Below, piece by piece: positions 22,107 through 31,048 of a DNA stretch of 36,894 bases. How positions within the stretch are numbered: position 1 is the stretch's first letter; each line of letters begins with the position of its first letter. The position numbers and the translations under genes were made by a program. The notes below the pieces were generated by a model. It searched no databases, was not told the origin of the DNA, and saw only the letters and a program-made list of their open reading frames with translations. This DNA is from Helicobacteraceae bacterium (GTDB lineage: Bacteria; Campylobacterota; Campylobacteria; Campylobacterales; Sulfurimonadaceae). The stretch lies in contig WTBY01000044.1 in the NCBI GenBank assembly GCA_013138865.1, positions 1 through 36,894 of the forward strand. The letters are read 5' to 3'.

Positions 22107-22112
22107 TAGAAT
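22107..22112 (+). promoter_or_regulatory. -10 element upstream of argB
   Basis: TAGAAT 25 bases before the argB ATG in a very AT-rich region with no conserved -35, as is usual for the main sigma factor of Campylobacterota. Confidence 0.4.
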
Positions 22113-22137
22113 ATATCAATTAAACGTAGGATTATTA

Positions 22138-22995
22138 ATGATCAAAAAGAATGATACAGTACAGACCCTTTTAGATGCACTTCCTTTTATTAAAGAGTTT
22201 AACAATCAAATTGTAGTAATTAAGTATGGTGGTAGTGCTCAAACTTCACCAGAGCTTGTTCAAAAATTTGCTGAAGATATTTCACTTTTGTACACAGTTG
22301 GTATTAAACCTGTGATCGTACATGGTGGAGGTAAAAAGATCAACGATATGCTAGAGGCTCTAAATATTGAAACATCTTTTATAGATGGGCAAAGAGTTAC
22401 TACACCTGAAGTTATGAGAATAGCAGAAATGGTTTTAGGTGGAGAGATCAACAAAGAGATTGTTTCACTTCTTAACTCTCACTCTATAAAAGCTATAGGT
22501 ATTAGTGGTAAAGATGCTCACTTTATTAAAGCAGAACCAAAATGTGAAGAGAAGTGGGGACTTACTGGAAACATTACAGAAGTTAATGCAGAAATAGTTC
22601 ATAATCTTATTAAAGATGGCTATGTACCTATAATCGCACCTATTGCAGCAGGAGATAACCTTGGTCACTCTGGCTTTAATATAAATGCAGATCTTGCAGC
22701 CTCTTTTATAGCAAAGTCTATAGGTGCTAATAAGGTTGTTTTTTTAACAGATACTCCGGGTGTTTTAGATGCTAACATGGAACTACTTTCAACTCTTAGT
22801 GAAGATGAAGTAATAGAGTTAAAAGATAGTGGCGTAATAAATGGTGGAATGGTACCAAAAGTAGATGCTTGTTTAGAAGCAGTAGAAGGTGGAGTTCCTA
22901 AGGCTCATATTATTGATGGCAGAATAGAGCACTCAATACTATTAGAACTTTTCACTTCAGATGGTATCGGTACTGTAATCAAACTAGAAAATTAG
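22138..22995 (+). CDS. argB: Acetylglutamate kinase (arginine biosynthesis)
   Basis: 285 aa from ATG 22138 (TAGGA six bases upstream; the frame is open further but without a better start). It phosphorylates N-acetyl-L-glutamate, the second step of arginine synthesis. Visible motifs: VIKYGGSAQ (K29), VIVHGGGKKI (about 60-68), LGGEINKEIV, GLTGNI, INADLAASFIA, FLTDTPGVLD, and C-terminal GGMVPKVDACLEAVEGGV with IDGRIEHSILLELFT. Length is normal. It is followed 40 bases on by thrC in the same direction. Confidence 0.96.
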   Translation: MIKKNDTVQTLLDALPFIKEFNNQIVVIKYGGSAQTSPELVQKFAEDISLLYTVGIKPVIVHGGGKKINDMLEALNIETSFIDGQRVTTPEVMRIAEMVLGGEINKEIVSLLNSHSIKAIGISGKDAHFIKAEPKCEEKWGLTGNITEVNAEIVHNLIKDGYVPIIAPIAAGDNLGHSGFNINADLAASFIAKSIGANKVVFLTDTPGVLDANMELLSTLSEDEVIELKDSGVINGGMVPKVDACLEAVEGGVPKAHIIDGRIEHSILLELFTSDGIGTVIKLEN

Positions 22996-23035
22996 ATATA
23001 ATTCAAAAAAATAAAAAATAAAAAATGAGAATATT

Positions 23036-24505
23036 ATGAAATTTATAGAAACACGTGGAAACGATGGTATACATCCTACAAAAGTTACATTTTCAGAAGC
23101 GATTTTAAATCCTATCGCTTCATTTGGTGGTATTTATGTACCCGAGGAACTTCCAACTTTAGGTGAAGCATTTTTAAGTAAACATCTAAACTCTAGTTAC
23201 AAAGTTTTAGCAAAAGATCTTTTAAATAGTTTTGAGATTGATGTTGATGAAGCCATTATAGATGAAGCTTTAGCGCTTTACGATCATTTTGATGATAGTT
23301 CAAACCCTGTACCAGTTGTAAAAGTTAAAGATGATTTATACGTAAGTGAACTTTACCATGGTCCAACTCGTGCTTTTAAAGATATGGCACTTCAACCTTT
23401 TGGTGTAGTTCTATCAGGTGTAGCAGCACAAAGAGATGAAAAATATCTTATCTTAGCTGCAACAAGTGGTGACACTGGTCCCGCTGCACTAGAGACATTT
23501 AAAAACCGTAAAGGTGTACAAGTAGCTTGTATGTACCCTGATGGTGGAACAAGTGATGTTCAACGCTTACAGATGGTTACAGAAGATGCTCCGAACTTAA
23601 AAGTAATAGGTATTAAAGGTGACTTCGATGATGCACAGAATGCTCTTAAGTCACTTTTAGGATCAACTACATTCAAAGCAAAACTAAAAGAGAAAGGCAT
23701 CTCTTTATCAGCTGCAAACTCTGTAAACTTTGGTCGAATAATTTTTCAAACAATTTATCATATTCATAGTTACTTAGAGTTAGTTCGTCAAGATGCTATT
23801 AAAATGGGTGAAAAAGTTTATTTAAATGTTCCAAGTGGTAATTTTGGTAATGCACTTGGTGGTTATTATGCACAAAAAATGTGTTTACCAGTTGAAAAAA
23901 TAATTATTGCTTCAAATGAAAATAATGTTTTAACTAAACTAATCAATAGTGGTAAATACGATCTACGTGATTCAAGTGTAGTTTCTACAACATCACCAGC
24001 TATGGACATTTTAAAATCTTCAAATATAGAACGTATTTTATATGATCTTTTTGGTTCGAAACGCACAAAAGAGCTTATGAACGATCTTGACAGTAACAAC
24101 TGTTATGAATTAAACTCGAATGAGTTAACAGCACTTCAAGAAATGTTCTCAGCAGACTTCTGTAATGGAGATGAAGGTAAAAAATATATTAAAGATGCAT
24201 TTACTAACAACTACTTAATGGATCCTCACACAGCAACATGTTTTAAAGCTTATGAGACTTGTGCAACAAAAAATATTGTAACAATTGCATACTCAACTGC
24301 TGAGTGGACTAAGTTTTCACCTACGATCGCAAATGCTTTAACTGGTGAAGTAGATGCTGAAGATATTACAGCATTAGAGTCTATCTCAAAAGAGGCTAAT
24401 GTAGCTATTCCATCTATGATCAAAGCACTATTTAACAAAAAGATAACGCAAGACACGATCATTGAAAAAGAAAATATTGAAGAAGAGATTTTAAAATTTA
24501 TATAG
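23036..24505 (+). CDS. thrC: Threonine synthase
   Basis: 489 aa, PLP enzyme converting O-phosphohomoserine to threonine. N-terminus TRGNDGIHPTKVTFSEAILN, PLP lysine in ELYHGPTRAFKDMALQPFG (K115), AATSGDTGPAALE, the phosphate-binding region, SAANSVNFGRIIFQ and SGNFGNALGGYYA. It belongs to the longer form (about 480-490 aa) found in Campylobacterota and many proteobacteria. Ends at a palindromic hairpin that overlaps the stop. Confidence 0.96.
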   Translation: MKFIETRGNDGIHPTKVTFSEAILNPIASFGGIYVPEELPTLGEAFLSKHLNSSYKVLAKDLLNSFEIDVDEAIIDEALALYDHFDDSSNPVPVVKVKDDLYVSELYHGPTRAFKDMALQPFGVVLSGVAAQRDEKYLILAATSGDTGPAALETFKNRKGVQVACMYPDGGTSDVQRLQMVTEDAPNLKVIGIKGDFDDAQNALKSLLGSTTFKAKLKEKGISLSAANSVNFGRIIFQTIYHIHSYLELVRQDAIKMGEKVYLNVPSGNFGNALGGYYAQKMCLPVEKIIIASNENNVLTKLINSGKYDLRDSSVVSTTSPAMDILKSSNIERILYDLFGSKRTKELMNDLDSNNCYELNSNELTALQEMFSADFCNGDEGKKYIKDAFTNNYLMDPHTATCFKAYETCATKNIVTIAYSTAEWTKFSPTIANALTGEVDAEDITALESISKEANVAIPSMIKALFNKKITQDTIIEKENIEEEILKFI

Positions 24506-24547
24506 CGAAATAATTTCGCTATATATAAAAAGTCTAACGAGACTTTT
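24500..24547. terminator. Two hairpins between convergent thrC and the small lipoprotein gene
   Basis: ATATAGCGAAA (24500-24510) pairs with TTTCGCTATAT (24514-24524), an 11-bp stem with a 3-base loop covering the thrC stop. AAAAGTCT (24528-24535) pairs with AGACTTTT (24540-24547), loop AACG. Both sit between convergent genes and probably end transcription in one or both directions. U-runs are short. Confidence 0.65.
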
Positions 24548-24671
24548 CTGGAGGTATTTTATTTGCCTCTTTATATCTTTGAAGTGGATGTTTATAGTCA
24601 ACTTTTTCACAACCTGCCAGAACCATACTTAACGAAAAAAGTGCTATAAACGTAAATGCAATACTTTTCAT
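24534..24671 (-). CDS. Small lipoprotein of 45 aa coupled to ppk2
   Basis: Starts MKSIAFTFIALFSLSMVLAG and ends KYKEANKIPPEKSR-like (YKEANKIPPEKSR). The signal peptide ends in lipobox LAGC (Cys21), leaving a 25-residue acylated peptide with EKVDYKHPLQRYK. The ATG overlaps the ppk2 stop as ATGA, with AAAGGAG six bases upstream, so it is translated with ppk2. Family unknown. It resembles the many tiny envelope lipoproteins of Campylobacterota. Confidence 0.75.
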   Translation of the reverse strand: MKSIAFTFIALFSLSMVLAGCEKVDYKHPLQRYKEANKIPPEKSR

Positions 24672-25615
24672 TTGTTACTCCTTTGTTTGTTTGAACTCAT
24701 TTCAACTTCCATAGTCACTATTTCTTTAGAAGCATCTATAATAACAAGATCGTCAGTTTGAAGCTTTTTATTAGATATTTTACCCGGATACTCCATATGC
24801 TGTAAAATATGTTTTATACAGTTAATACGCGCTTTTTTCTTATTGTCAGAACGTACAACCATCCATGGTGAGTGATCAGTATCAGAAGCCAAAAGCATAG
24901 AGTACTTAGCGATCGTATATTTTTCCCACATCTCTTGTGACTTTTCATCAACTGGTGAAAGTTTATACTGCTTAAGTGGATCAGTTCTTCGTTTATCAAA
25001 CCTTTTCTTTTGCTCTTTTTTTGAAACAGAGAAATAAAACTTTAAAATTATAACACCAGAGTTACGGATCATCTTCTCAAAAGCTGGGACTTCATGTAAA
25101 AACTCACTATGCTCTTTCTCAGTACAGAAGTTCATAACAGGCTCAACTCCACCACGGTTATACCAGCTACGGTCAAAAAGTACAATCTCCCCAGCTGATG
25201 GTAAGTGTTTAGTATAGCGTTGAAAGTACCACTGAGTCTGTTCTATATCTGATGGCTTATCAAGTGCAACAACACGAGCACCACGTGGGTTTAAATGTTC
25301 AGTAATACGTTTTATTGTACCACCCTTCCCTGCAGCGTCACGTCCCTCAAAGATCATAAGTAATTTTTCACCACTATCTTTTAAATGATTTTGCATTTTT
25401 AGAAGCTCTATTTGAAGAGTTTTTAGTTCATTTTCATAAGCTAAAACTTCTTCTTTAACCCATACAGCTACACGTTTATAACCACCTTTTTGGTTACGTT
25501 TATTAACTTTTTCTTGCTCTTTTTTACTTAAACGTCTATCTTCATGTACAATTTCTTCCAAGACAGATAAACTTGTATCTAATTCAGCATCAATCATTTT
25601 TCTTTTTGAACTCAT
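24668..25615 (-). CDS. ppk2: Polyphosphate kinase 2 (class I PPK2)
   Basis: 315 aa. It transfers phosphate between polyphosphate and nucleotides (usually GDP/ADP to GTP/ATP for one-domain class I enzymes). P-loop IFEGRDAAGKGGTIK (about 88-102), lid and NPRGARVVALDKPS, Walker B-like IVLFDRSWYNRGGVEPVM (about 144-162), and YFSVSKKEQKKRF. The N-terminal 50 residues are highly charged and the C-terminus extends about 25 residues past the core. AAGGAG precedes the ATG and it has its own promoter in the end of dctM. Confidence 0.93.
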   Translation of the reverse strand: MSSKRKMIDAELDTSLSVLEEIVHEDRRLSKKEQEKVNKRNQKGGYKRVAVWVKEEVLAYENELKTLQIELLKMQNHLKDSGEKLLMIFEGRDAAGKGGTIKRITEHLNPRGARVVALDKPSDIEQTQWYFQRYTKHLPSAGEIVLFDRSWYNRGGVEPVMNFCTEKEHSEFLHEVPAFEKMIRNSGVIILKFYFSVSKKEQKKRFDKRRTDPLKQYKLSPVDEKSQEMWEKYTIAKYSMLLASDTDHSPWMVVRSDNKKKARINCIKHILQHMEYPGKISNKKLQTDDLVIIDASKEIVTMEVEMSSNKQRSNK

Positions 25616-25638
25616 ATAATAGCTCCTTATTTTGAGTG

Positions 25639-25668
25639 ATTATACTATTTTGACTATATAAAAGCAAA
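25639..25668 (-). promoter_or_regulatory. Promoter of ppk2
   Basis: On the minus strand TTGCTT (25663-25668), an 18-base spacer, TATAAT (25639-25644), 24 bases before the ATG. It lies across the dctM stop codon, so ppk2 can be expressed apart from the upstream operon. Confidence 0.65.
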
Positions 25669-26937
25669 AACTAATATAGGAAAAGCTATTACAAGCCCAA
25701 GTGCTACTAATTGTAAAAGAATAAATGGCACTACACCCTTATAGATCTGCATAGTTGTAAGCATATTTTTTGAGCTTCCTTTTAAAAAAAAGAGTGCCAG
25801 ACCAAAAGGTGGTGTCAAAAAAGAGGCTTGTAGGTTCATAGCTATTAAAACTGCAAACCATATAGGATCAATTCCAAAAGCCTCTACAACGGGCACTAAG
25901 ATCGGAACTATAATAAAACTAATCTCTATAAAGTCTATAAAAAATCCCAAGATGAAAATGCTAAGCATAGCAACTACTATAAATACCCAAACATCTGCAA
26001 TATCCTTACTAAAAAAGTCAACAACTATGTCTGTTCCACCCAACTCATTAAAAACAAGAGAAAAGGCTGTTGCACCAATAAGGATCATAAAGATCATCCC
26101 ACTTAGTTTTATACTCTCACTTAATGTGTATGAGATCATCTCTTTTGAGATTGTTTTATTAAACAGACTTAAAATTAGTGCTCCAACTACTCCAAAGGCT
26201 GCTGATTCAGTAGCAGATGCAACCCCTGAAAATATTGACCCTAAAACTGTAAACATAAGTAAAAGAGGTGGCAAGATAGCTTTAAAAGCTTCTATATAGT
26301 CTACCTCTTCATCACTCTTGAAAGCAGGAACCATCTCAGGTTTTAGGTAAGCTAATACAACTATATACAAAATATACAAACCTACTAATAACACACCAGG
26401 CAGAACAGCTCCTAGAAACAGTTCACCTACACTAACACTCATAACATCACCTAATATAATTAGTATTATTGATGGTGGTATTATTTGTCCAAGTGTACCA
26501 CTTGAAGCTATAACACCAGAACTAAGTGAGCGATCGTAACCTGCTTTGATCATAAGTGGAAGTGCAATTACACTCATCATAACAACTGAAGCACTAACAA
26601 TTCCCGTAGAAGCAGCAAGCATAGCACCAACTAAAATAACACTAATAGCTAAACCACCTTTAACGCTTCGAAAAAGTGAACTCATAGATATAAGTAGTTT
26701 TTGAGCCATTCCACTTTTTTCTAAAATAAGACCCATTAAAATAAAAAGTGGTACTGCCATTAAAGTTGTATTTGACATAATTCCAAAAATTCTAAACGGA
26801 AGAACATTAAAAATTCCAAGTCCTACATCTGGAACAAAAAAAGCAAAAATAAGTGCTACTCCACCAAAGACAAAAGCTACTGGAATACCTACTAACAAAA
26901 GTGTTAAAGATGTAAAGAACATATAGATAGCAATCAT
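25654..26937 (-). CDS. dctM: TRAP transporter large permease subunit (DctM-like)
   Basis: 427 aa, about 12 hydrophobic segments. Family features: LVGIPVAFVFGGVALIFAF, VPLFILMGLILEKSGMAQKL, GGLAISVILVGAMLAASTGI, SGTLGQIIPPSIILIILGD and LTPPFGLALFFLKG near the C-terminus. It forms the Na+-driven transmembrane part of a TRAP transporter for organic acids. Start overlaps the dctQ stop as ATGA. No DctP solute receptor gene is next to it. Substrate unknown (dicarboxylates are only one option). Confidence 0.93.
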   Translation of the reverse strand: MIAIYMFFTSLTLLLVGIPVAFVFGGVALIFAFFVPDVGLGIFNVLPFRIFGIMSNTTLMAVPLFILMGLILEKSGMAQKLLISMSSLFRSVKGGLAISVILVGAMLAASTGIVSASVVMMSVIALPLMIKAGYDRSLSSGVIASSGTLGQIIPPSIILIILGDVMSVSVGELFLGAVLPGVLLVGLYILYIVVLAYLKPEMVPAFKSDEEVDYIEAFKAILPPLLLMFTVLGSIFSGVASATESAAFGVVGALILSLFNKTISKEMISYTLSESIKLSGMIFMILIGATAFSLVFNELGGTDIVVDFFSKDIADVWVFIVVAMLSIFILGFFIDFIEISFIIVPILVPVVEAFGIDPIWFAVLIAMNLQASFLTPPFGLALFFLKGSSKNMLTTMQIYKGVVPFILLQLVALGLVIAFPILVFAFI

Positions 26938-27416
26938 ACTCTTAACTCTTTAATATTAATTAGTATCTCTCGTACTGACTGTAATAGTACAAAAATAAAA
27001 GCTATAGGCATAAGTGCTTTAACTATATAACGATATGACAAACCACCAGGATTTGAGCTACACTCCATTTGTGAAAAACTGATACTTACAAACTCAAAAC
27101 CTACATAAATTATAAGAAGTGAAAGAGGAGTAATAAAGAGTATTAGTGAAGCTAAATTTATGATATTTTTAACTCTTTGACTAAAGTTATCATAAAAAAT
27201 ATCTACTCTTACATGAGCATTATGATGCATAGTATAAGCAATAGAAAAAAGGATCACAACATCAAAAAGGTGCCACTGAAACTCTTGAATAGCGATTGAT
27301 CCTTGAGAGAAAAAGTAACGCATAAGTGCATCATAAACGACAAGCACTACAAGAAGTACTAAAGAAAAAGAACTTAAGAATGATGCCGTTTTTATCAGTC
27401 GATCAAAAAAGATCAT
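26934..27416 (-). CDS. dctQ: TRAP transporter small permease subunit (DctQ-like)
   Basis: 160 aa with four membrane spans (about 12-32, 46-62, 88-108, 132-150). The family signature is the sequence around YDALMRYFFSQGSIAIQEFQWHLFD, the conserved (R/V).. F......w..El. core, followed by HNAHVRVDIFYDNFS. It pairs with DctM to form the membrane complex. Overlaps both murF (ATGA) and dctM (ATGA), so all three are translationally linked. Confidence 0.9.
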   Translation of the reverse strand: MIFFDRLIKTASFLSSFSLVLLVVLVVYDALMRYFFSQGSIAIQEFQWHLFDVVILFSIAYTMHHNAHVRVDIFYDNFSQRVKNIINLASLILFITPLSLLIIYVGFEFVSISFSQMECSSNPGGLSYRYIVKALMPIAFIFVLLQSVREILINIKELRV

Positions 27417-28867
27417 ATAAAGTTTGGTGCGTCATTTGCAAAGTAAATTATGTCACCACTATATGTCATTTGAGCAAGTATTTTAGTAAGCGTTGCTTTA
27501 TCATTCAACATAATTTTTTGTGCTACCTTTAAGTTCTTATCAAAAAGGGTTGCATTTAACTTTCCTGTTACGATCACAACATCAAAAACTTTGTTTATTT
27601 CACTAATTAGTTCTAAATTAAGTTTATCACTACTCTCAACTAAACCAGGTGTCACAATTACTTTTCTACCATTATGTAAACTACAAAGACGTATACCCTC
27701 ACGCATACCCTCTATATTTCCATTATAACCATCATCTAAAATAATTTTACCACCAGCATCTATACGCTGAAGACGGTGTTCAACACTCTCTAAAGCTTTA
27801 ACACCTGAAACTATATCTTCAACATAGAAGTTAAGACGATCAGCAACAAGAGCAGCTGCATTTATGTTAGTAGCTTGAAAAGAGCCTAATACAGAAGTTT
27901 CTAGGTGCATATGTTTATAGTTAATAACTACATCAAAAGAAGTTCCATCAAGTGTTGCATTCATATTTGTAATTTTATTTCCAAAAAACTGAACTCGATC
28001 GTGTCTCTCACTTGTAACAGAGTGGTGAACATAGGCTATTTCTAGTCTATTAGATTGAAGTAGTTCTAGTTTAGTTCTTTTAATATTATCTAATGTTTTA
28101 AAGTACTCTAAATGTTGCTCCCCTACTTCACCAACTATAACTATATGAGGATTCAGAAGCTGGGCTATTTTATAAATATCTCCACGTTCACGTGCCCCTG
28201 CTTCACAAACATATACTTGTGTGGCAAACTCATCTAGGTTTTCGTTTATATCTCTTATGATTCCACCAACCGTATTTACACTTCTAGGTGTTGAATGAAC
28301 TGTGTACTTCTCTTTTAACAGCTGAGTTGTAAAGTTTTTTATACTTGTTTTACCGTAACTACCTGTAATACAGATAATTTTTAAATTTTCCATTCTTGTA
28401 AGTTTTGCAATCGCATTTTTCTTGAATGCTTCATAAAGAAACTTCTCTATTCCTATAGATCCAACAACTGCTATTAAAAGTGGTATAAAAACACCATATA
28501 GCTCACAACCTTCTTTTAAAGTACATAAAAAGTTTTGAAAAAGAGTAAGTCCAAAAAGAAGAATAAAAAAACGTTTTACTCTCCATGTTAAAACTAATTT
28601 TTTATCTAACTTTTTATTCCAAAGGTAAATAGATGGCAGAACAGCAAAGTAAAAAAAGATCCCAAAAAAGTCACCAGTTGAGTAGTAAGCACCAAGAGGA
28701 ATTAAAAAATATATTATGTGCCATAAAGGTTTATGATGTTTAAAAAATACTCTCTCAACTCTATAGTCATACCACTGTAAAAGTGTGATTAAATACCAAC
28801 CTAAAGTTAGTACAAAAATAATATTTGTTACAAAATTAAAAATAAGCATACCGTTAATTAACTCCAT
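27413..28867 (-). CDS. murF: UDP-MurNAc-tripeptide--D-Ala-D-Ala ligase with N-terminal membrane domain
   Basis: 484 aa. It adds D-Ala-D-Ala to the UDP-MurNAc-tripeptide, the last cytoplasmic step of peptidoglycan precursor synthesis. Residues 1-145 hold about four hydrophobic segments, a membrane domain typical of Campylobacterota MurF. The ligase core follows: P-loop CITGSYGKTSIKNF (about 166-179), PRSVNTVGGI, VCEAGARERGDI, NINAAALVADRL, EHRLQRI and LDDGYNGN (substrate loop). It lies directly after ddl and a hydrolase, so the enzyme making D-Ala-D-Ala and the one using it are co-expressed. Confidence 0.93.
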   Translation of the reverse strand: MELINGMLIFNFVTNIIFVLTLGWYLITLLQWYDYRVERVFFKHHKPLWHIIYFLIPLGAYYSTGDFFGIFFYFAVLPSIYLWNKKLDKKLVLTWRVKRFFILLFGLTLFQNFLCTLKEGCELYGVFIPLLIAVVGSIGIEKFLYEAFKKNAIAKLTRMENLKIICITGSYGKTSIKNFTTQLLKEKYTVHSTPRSVNTVGGIIRDINENLDEFATQVYVCEAGARERGDIYKIAQLLNPHIVIVGEVGEQHLEYFKTLDNIKRTKLELLQSNRLEIAYVHHSVTSERHDRVQFFGNKITNMNATLDGTSFDVVINYKHMHLETSVLGSFQATNINAAALVADRLNFYVEDIVSGVKALESVEHRLQRIDAGGKIILDDGYNGNIEGMREGIRLCSLHNGRKVIVTPGLVESSDKLNLELISEINKVFDVVIVTGKLNATLFDKNLKVAQKIMLNDKATLTKILAQMTYSGDIIYFANDAPNFI

Positions 28868-29599
28868 TTACAGACTCCTTTTTATGATCGAATTTTCTAT
28901 CTCTTGTGCTATATCATGATGATATTTCATAAAGAAATAGTGATCACCTTCATATGTTTTAAGTGTAGAATTTTTAAGTAATTCACTCATCTTAGTTGCA
29001 CACTTAATAGGTGTTGCACTATCAGTTGTTCCCCAAAAAAGAAGAGCTTTATTACTAAAAGATGAAAACTCAAATGAAAAGTCCTCATTAACCACATTTT
29101 TAAAAGTTTTATACATATTTTCACTTAAACTTTTAGCATCATCAGCTACTAGATGTTTTCTAAACTTTGATAAACCAAATAAATTAAATATTTTTGTAAG
29201 GATTATTTTAGCTTTAATCTTAACTGATTTAGGTAATTGTATGCCCGCACTTGCTACTAAAACTAAAAGCTTAGGTTGAAGAAGAAGAGCAACTTTACCA
29301 CCAAATGAGTGACCTAAAATAATCTCTTTACTAACATTTATCTCTTCTAAAAAAGTATCTATAACTTGTGCATAACAATGAGTAGTCATTACATTATTAC
29401 ATGTACTATTTCCAAAGCCAGGCAGATCAATATAGATGTGACGAAAAGCTTTTAACTCATCTTTAAAACTACTCTTCATTAGCTCTTTATTTGATCCCCA
29501 ACCATGTAAAAAAACTATGTCATGAGAAGCTGTTGGATTTAAAATTTCATAACTTATGTTAAATGTTTTATGATTATATTGAAGTGATTTTAGAGCCAA
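28868..29599 (-). CDS. Alpha/beta hydrolase of the ddl-murF operon
   Basis: 243 aa. Alpha/beta fold: oxyanion region VFLHGWGSNKELM (about 29), YIDLPGFGNS, nucleophile elbow ILGHSFGGKVALL (Ser98), acid in LFWGTTDSATPI (Asp about 193) and His in YEGDHYFFMK. The complete triad suggests an active esterase/hydrolase. Substrate unknown. The stop abuts the murF start and its start is two bases after ddl, so a role linked to the envelope or to peptidoglycan precursors is likely. Confidence 0.88.
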   Translation of the reverse strand: MALKSLQYNHKTFNISYEILNPTASHDIVFLHGWGSNKELMKSSFKDELKAFRHIYIDLPGFGNSTCNNVMTTHCYAQVIDTFLEEINVSKEIILGHSFGGKVALLLQPKLLVLVASAGIQLPKSVKIKAKIILTKIFNLFGLSKFRKHLVADDAKSLSENMYKTFKNVVNEDFSFEFSSFSNKALLFWGTTDSATPIKCATKMSELLKNSTLKTYEGDHYFFMKYHHDIAQEIENSIIKRSL

Positions 29600-29601
29600 A
29601 G

Positions 29602-30639
29602 CTATTTACCTTTTGCTGATGAAATGGAGTTAATGTACTGATATGACACAGATGGATAACTCTTAGTTGGAAGAGAGTTAAATAGAGTTGTAAGAGAGAT
29701 TTTAAAGTCACTAAAAAGATAGTTAGCCATAGATCCTGGAATTGGGTTTATTTCGTTTAGATAGATCTCATTCTCTATTATGAAAAAGTCACAGCGTATA
29801 AGTGAACCTTCAAAAGTAGTGTTATAAATTTTGCTGAACGTATCTTGAAGTTTTTCTATCATCTCAGTTGAGAGCTCTGCTTCACTTACTTGTTGTGATC
29901 TAGAAAAGTCTAAGTACTTCTTATCAAAGTCTAAGAACTCATTTTTTTGAGGCTCTTCAACTATAGAGTAGTTAATTTTACCATTAGCTTTAAAACCTGC
30001 TAAGTTGTACTCTTTTACGTTATTTATAAATGGTTCAATAATAACAGTGTTGTCAAACTCAAAAGCGACATCTAAAGCATAATTCAACTCAGACTCCTCT
30101 TTAACTATACTTACACCTATAGAGCTACCTAACGTTGTAGGTTTTACTATAAAAGGGTAAGAAGTTTTAACATCTCTTTTATCTGTAATAGTTAAAAATT
30201 CATGAGAGAGTGTCTTAACTCCAAAAGATGAAGCATATAGTTTTGTATAGTGTTTGTTGAAACTGAACATAGCAGCCTCTTTACGAGGACCTATGTAGTT
30301 AATTTTGTAAAAGTCTAAAAGAGAAGCTATTGAGCCATCTTCACCATCACCACCGTGAATAAGGTTTAAAACAGTTGAGTCTATTGTTGTTGAAGAGAAT
30401 AGTGAGCTGTTAGTGAATGATCCTAAAGTAAGTGTCAAACTTTTTGATTTTTTGTACTTACCTGAGCTAAAAAAGTTTGCTTTCATATTTGAAGCTTCTA
30501 TTAAATAGAAAGTATGATCTTGATCGCAAAAGATAAAACTTAACTCAAAGTTGTCTAACTTAGCTTTAACTGTGATCGCACTTACAATGCTAATTTCATG
30601 TTCAAAACTAGCACCACCAAATAAAATAGATAATTTCAT
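29602..30639 (-). CDS. ddl: D-alanine--D-alanine ligase
   Basis: 345 aa ATP-grasp enzyme joining two D-Ala. N-terminal LFGGASFEHEISIVSAITVK is the Ddl signature, followed by VLNLIHGGDGEDGSIASLLD, PFIVKPTTLGSSIGVSIVKE (ATP-binding), and the metal/substrate site FFIIENEIYLNEINPIPGSM. First gene of the run ddl-hydrolase-murF-dctQ-dctM. AAGGA precedes the ATG. Confidence 0.95.
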   Translation of the reverse strand: MKLSILFGGASFEHEISIVSAITVKAKLDNFELSFIFCDQDHTFYLIEASNMKANFFSSGKYKKSKSLTLTLGSFTNSSLFSSTTIDSTVLNLIHGGDGEDGSIASLLDFYKINYIGPRKEAAMFSFNKHYTKLYASSFGVKTLSHEFLTITDKRDVKTSYPFIVKPTTLGSSIGVSIVKEESELNYALDVAFEFDNTVIIEPFINNVKEYNLAGFKANGKINYSIVEEPQKNEFLDFDKKYLDFSRSQQVSEAELSTEMIEKLQDTFSKIYNTTFEGSLIRCDFFIIENEIYLNEINPIPGSMANYLFSDFKISLTTLFNSLPTKSYPSVSYQYINSISSAKGK

Positions 30640-30742
30640 AACGACTTGTCCTTAATAGTTAATATGAGAATTAAGCATTTAGCGATCCAAACTCTGCAAT
30701 TTAAGTTTGTAGTTTTTAACTTAGCTTTCATAGCATAGCTGA

Positions 30743-30748
30743 TATAAT
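30743..30748 (+). promoter_or_regulatory. -10 element for the 68-aa gene
   Basis: TATAAT in TGATATAATTT, 41 bases upstream of the ATG at 30789, in the divergent gap from ddl. No matching -35. Confidence 0.5.
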
Positions 30749-30788
30749 TTTTTACTATTTAAAAATTTAAGAGGAGCACACCTATAAT

Positions 30789-30995
30789 ATGCAAACAAAA
30801 GAGCAGTTATTAGACGATATAGAGAAGTTATTAAATAGTTATGAAGATAGTTCTATAACTACAATTAACCCAGATATTTTAAAATTTATGGACGAAGAGT
30901 CACTTAAAGGTATTATCTCATCTTTATTAGATCAAAAAGAGAAAACTTTAGAAACTAATGCTGAATGGATAGAGCAATTTAAATCAGAAAAATAG
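30789..30995 (+). CDS. Small acidic protein of 68 aa, unknown function
   Basis: Starts MQTKEQLLDDIEKLLNSYED, followed by ITTINPDILKFMDEESLKGI and a C-terminal coiled stretch EKTLETNAEWIEQFKSEK. No membrane span, no cysteine, strongly helical and acidic. GAGGAG is present but about 12 bases from the ATG. Typical of small conserved cytosolic proteins in this group; I cannot assign a function. Stands alone between ddl (divergent) and the cytochrome gene. Confidence 0.6.
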   Translation: MQTKEQLLDDIEKLLNSYEDSSITTINPDILKFMDEESLKGIISSLLDQKEKTLETNAEWIEQFKSEK

Positions 30996-31048
30996 GAACT
31001 ATTTTTGCTATATTTAAATAATTAGGAATATTTTACGAATGGAATATA

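Noticed and set aside
25952-26299. Plus-strand open frame of 115 codons opposite dctM
   Set aside because: dctM has clear family motifs across the whole stretch; the opposite reading is Ile/Ser/Thr/Lys-rich noise.
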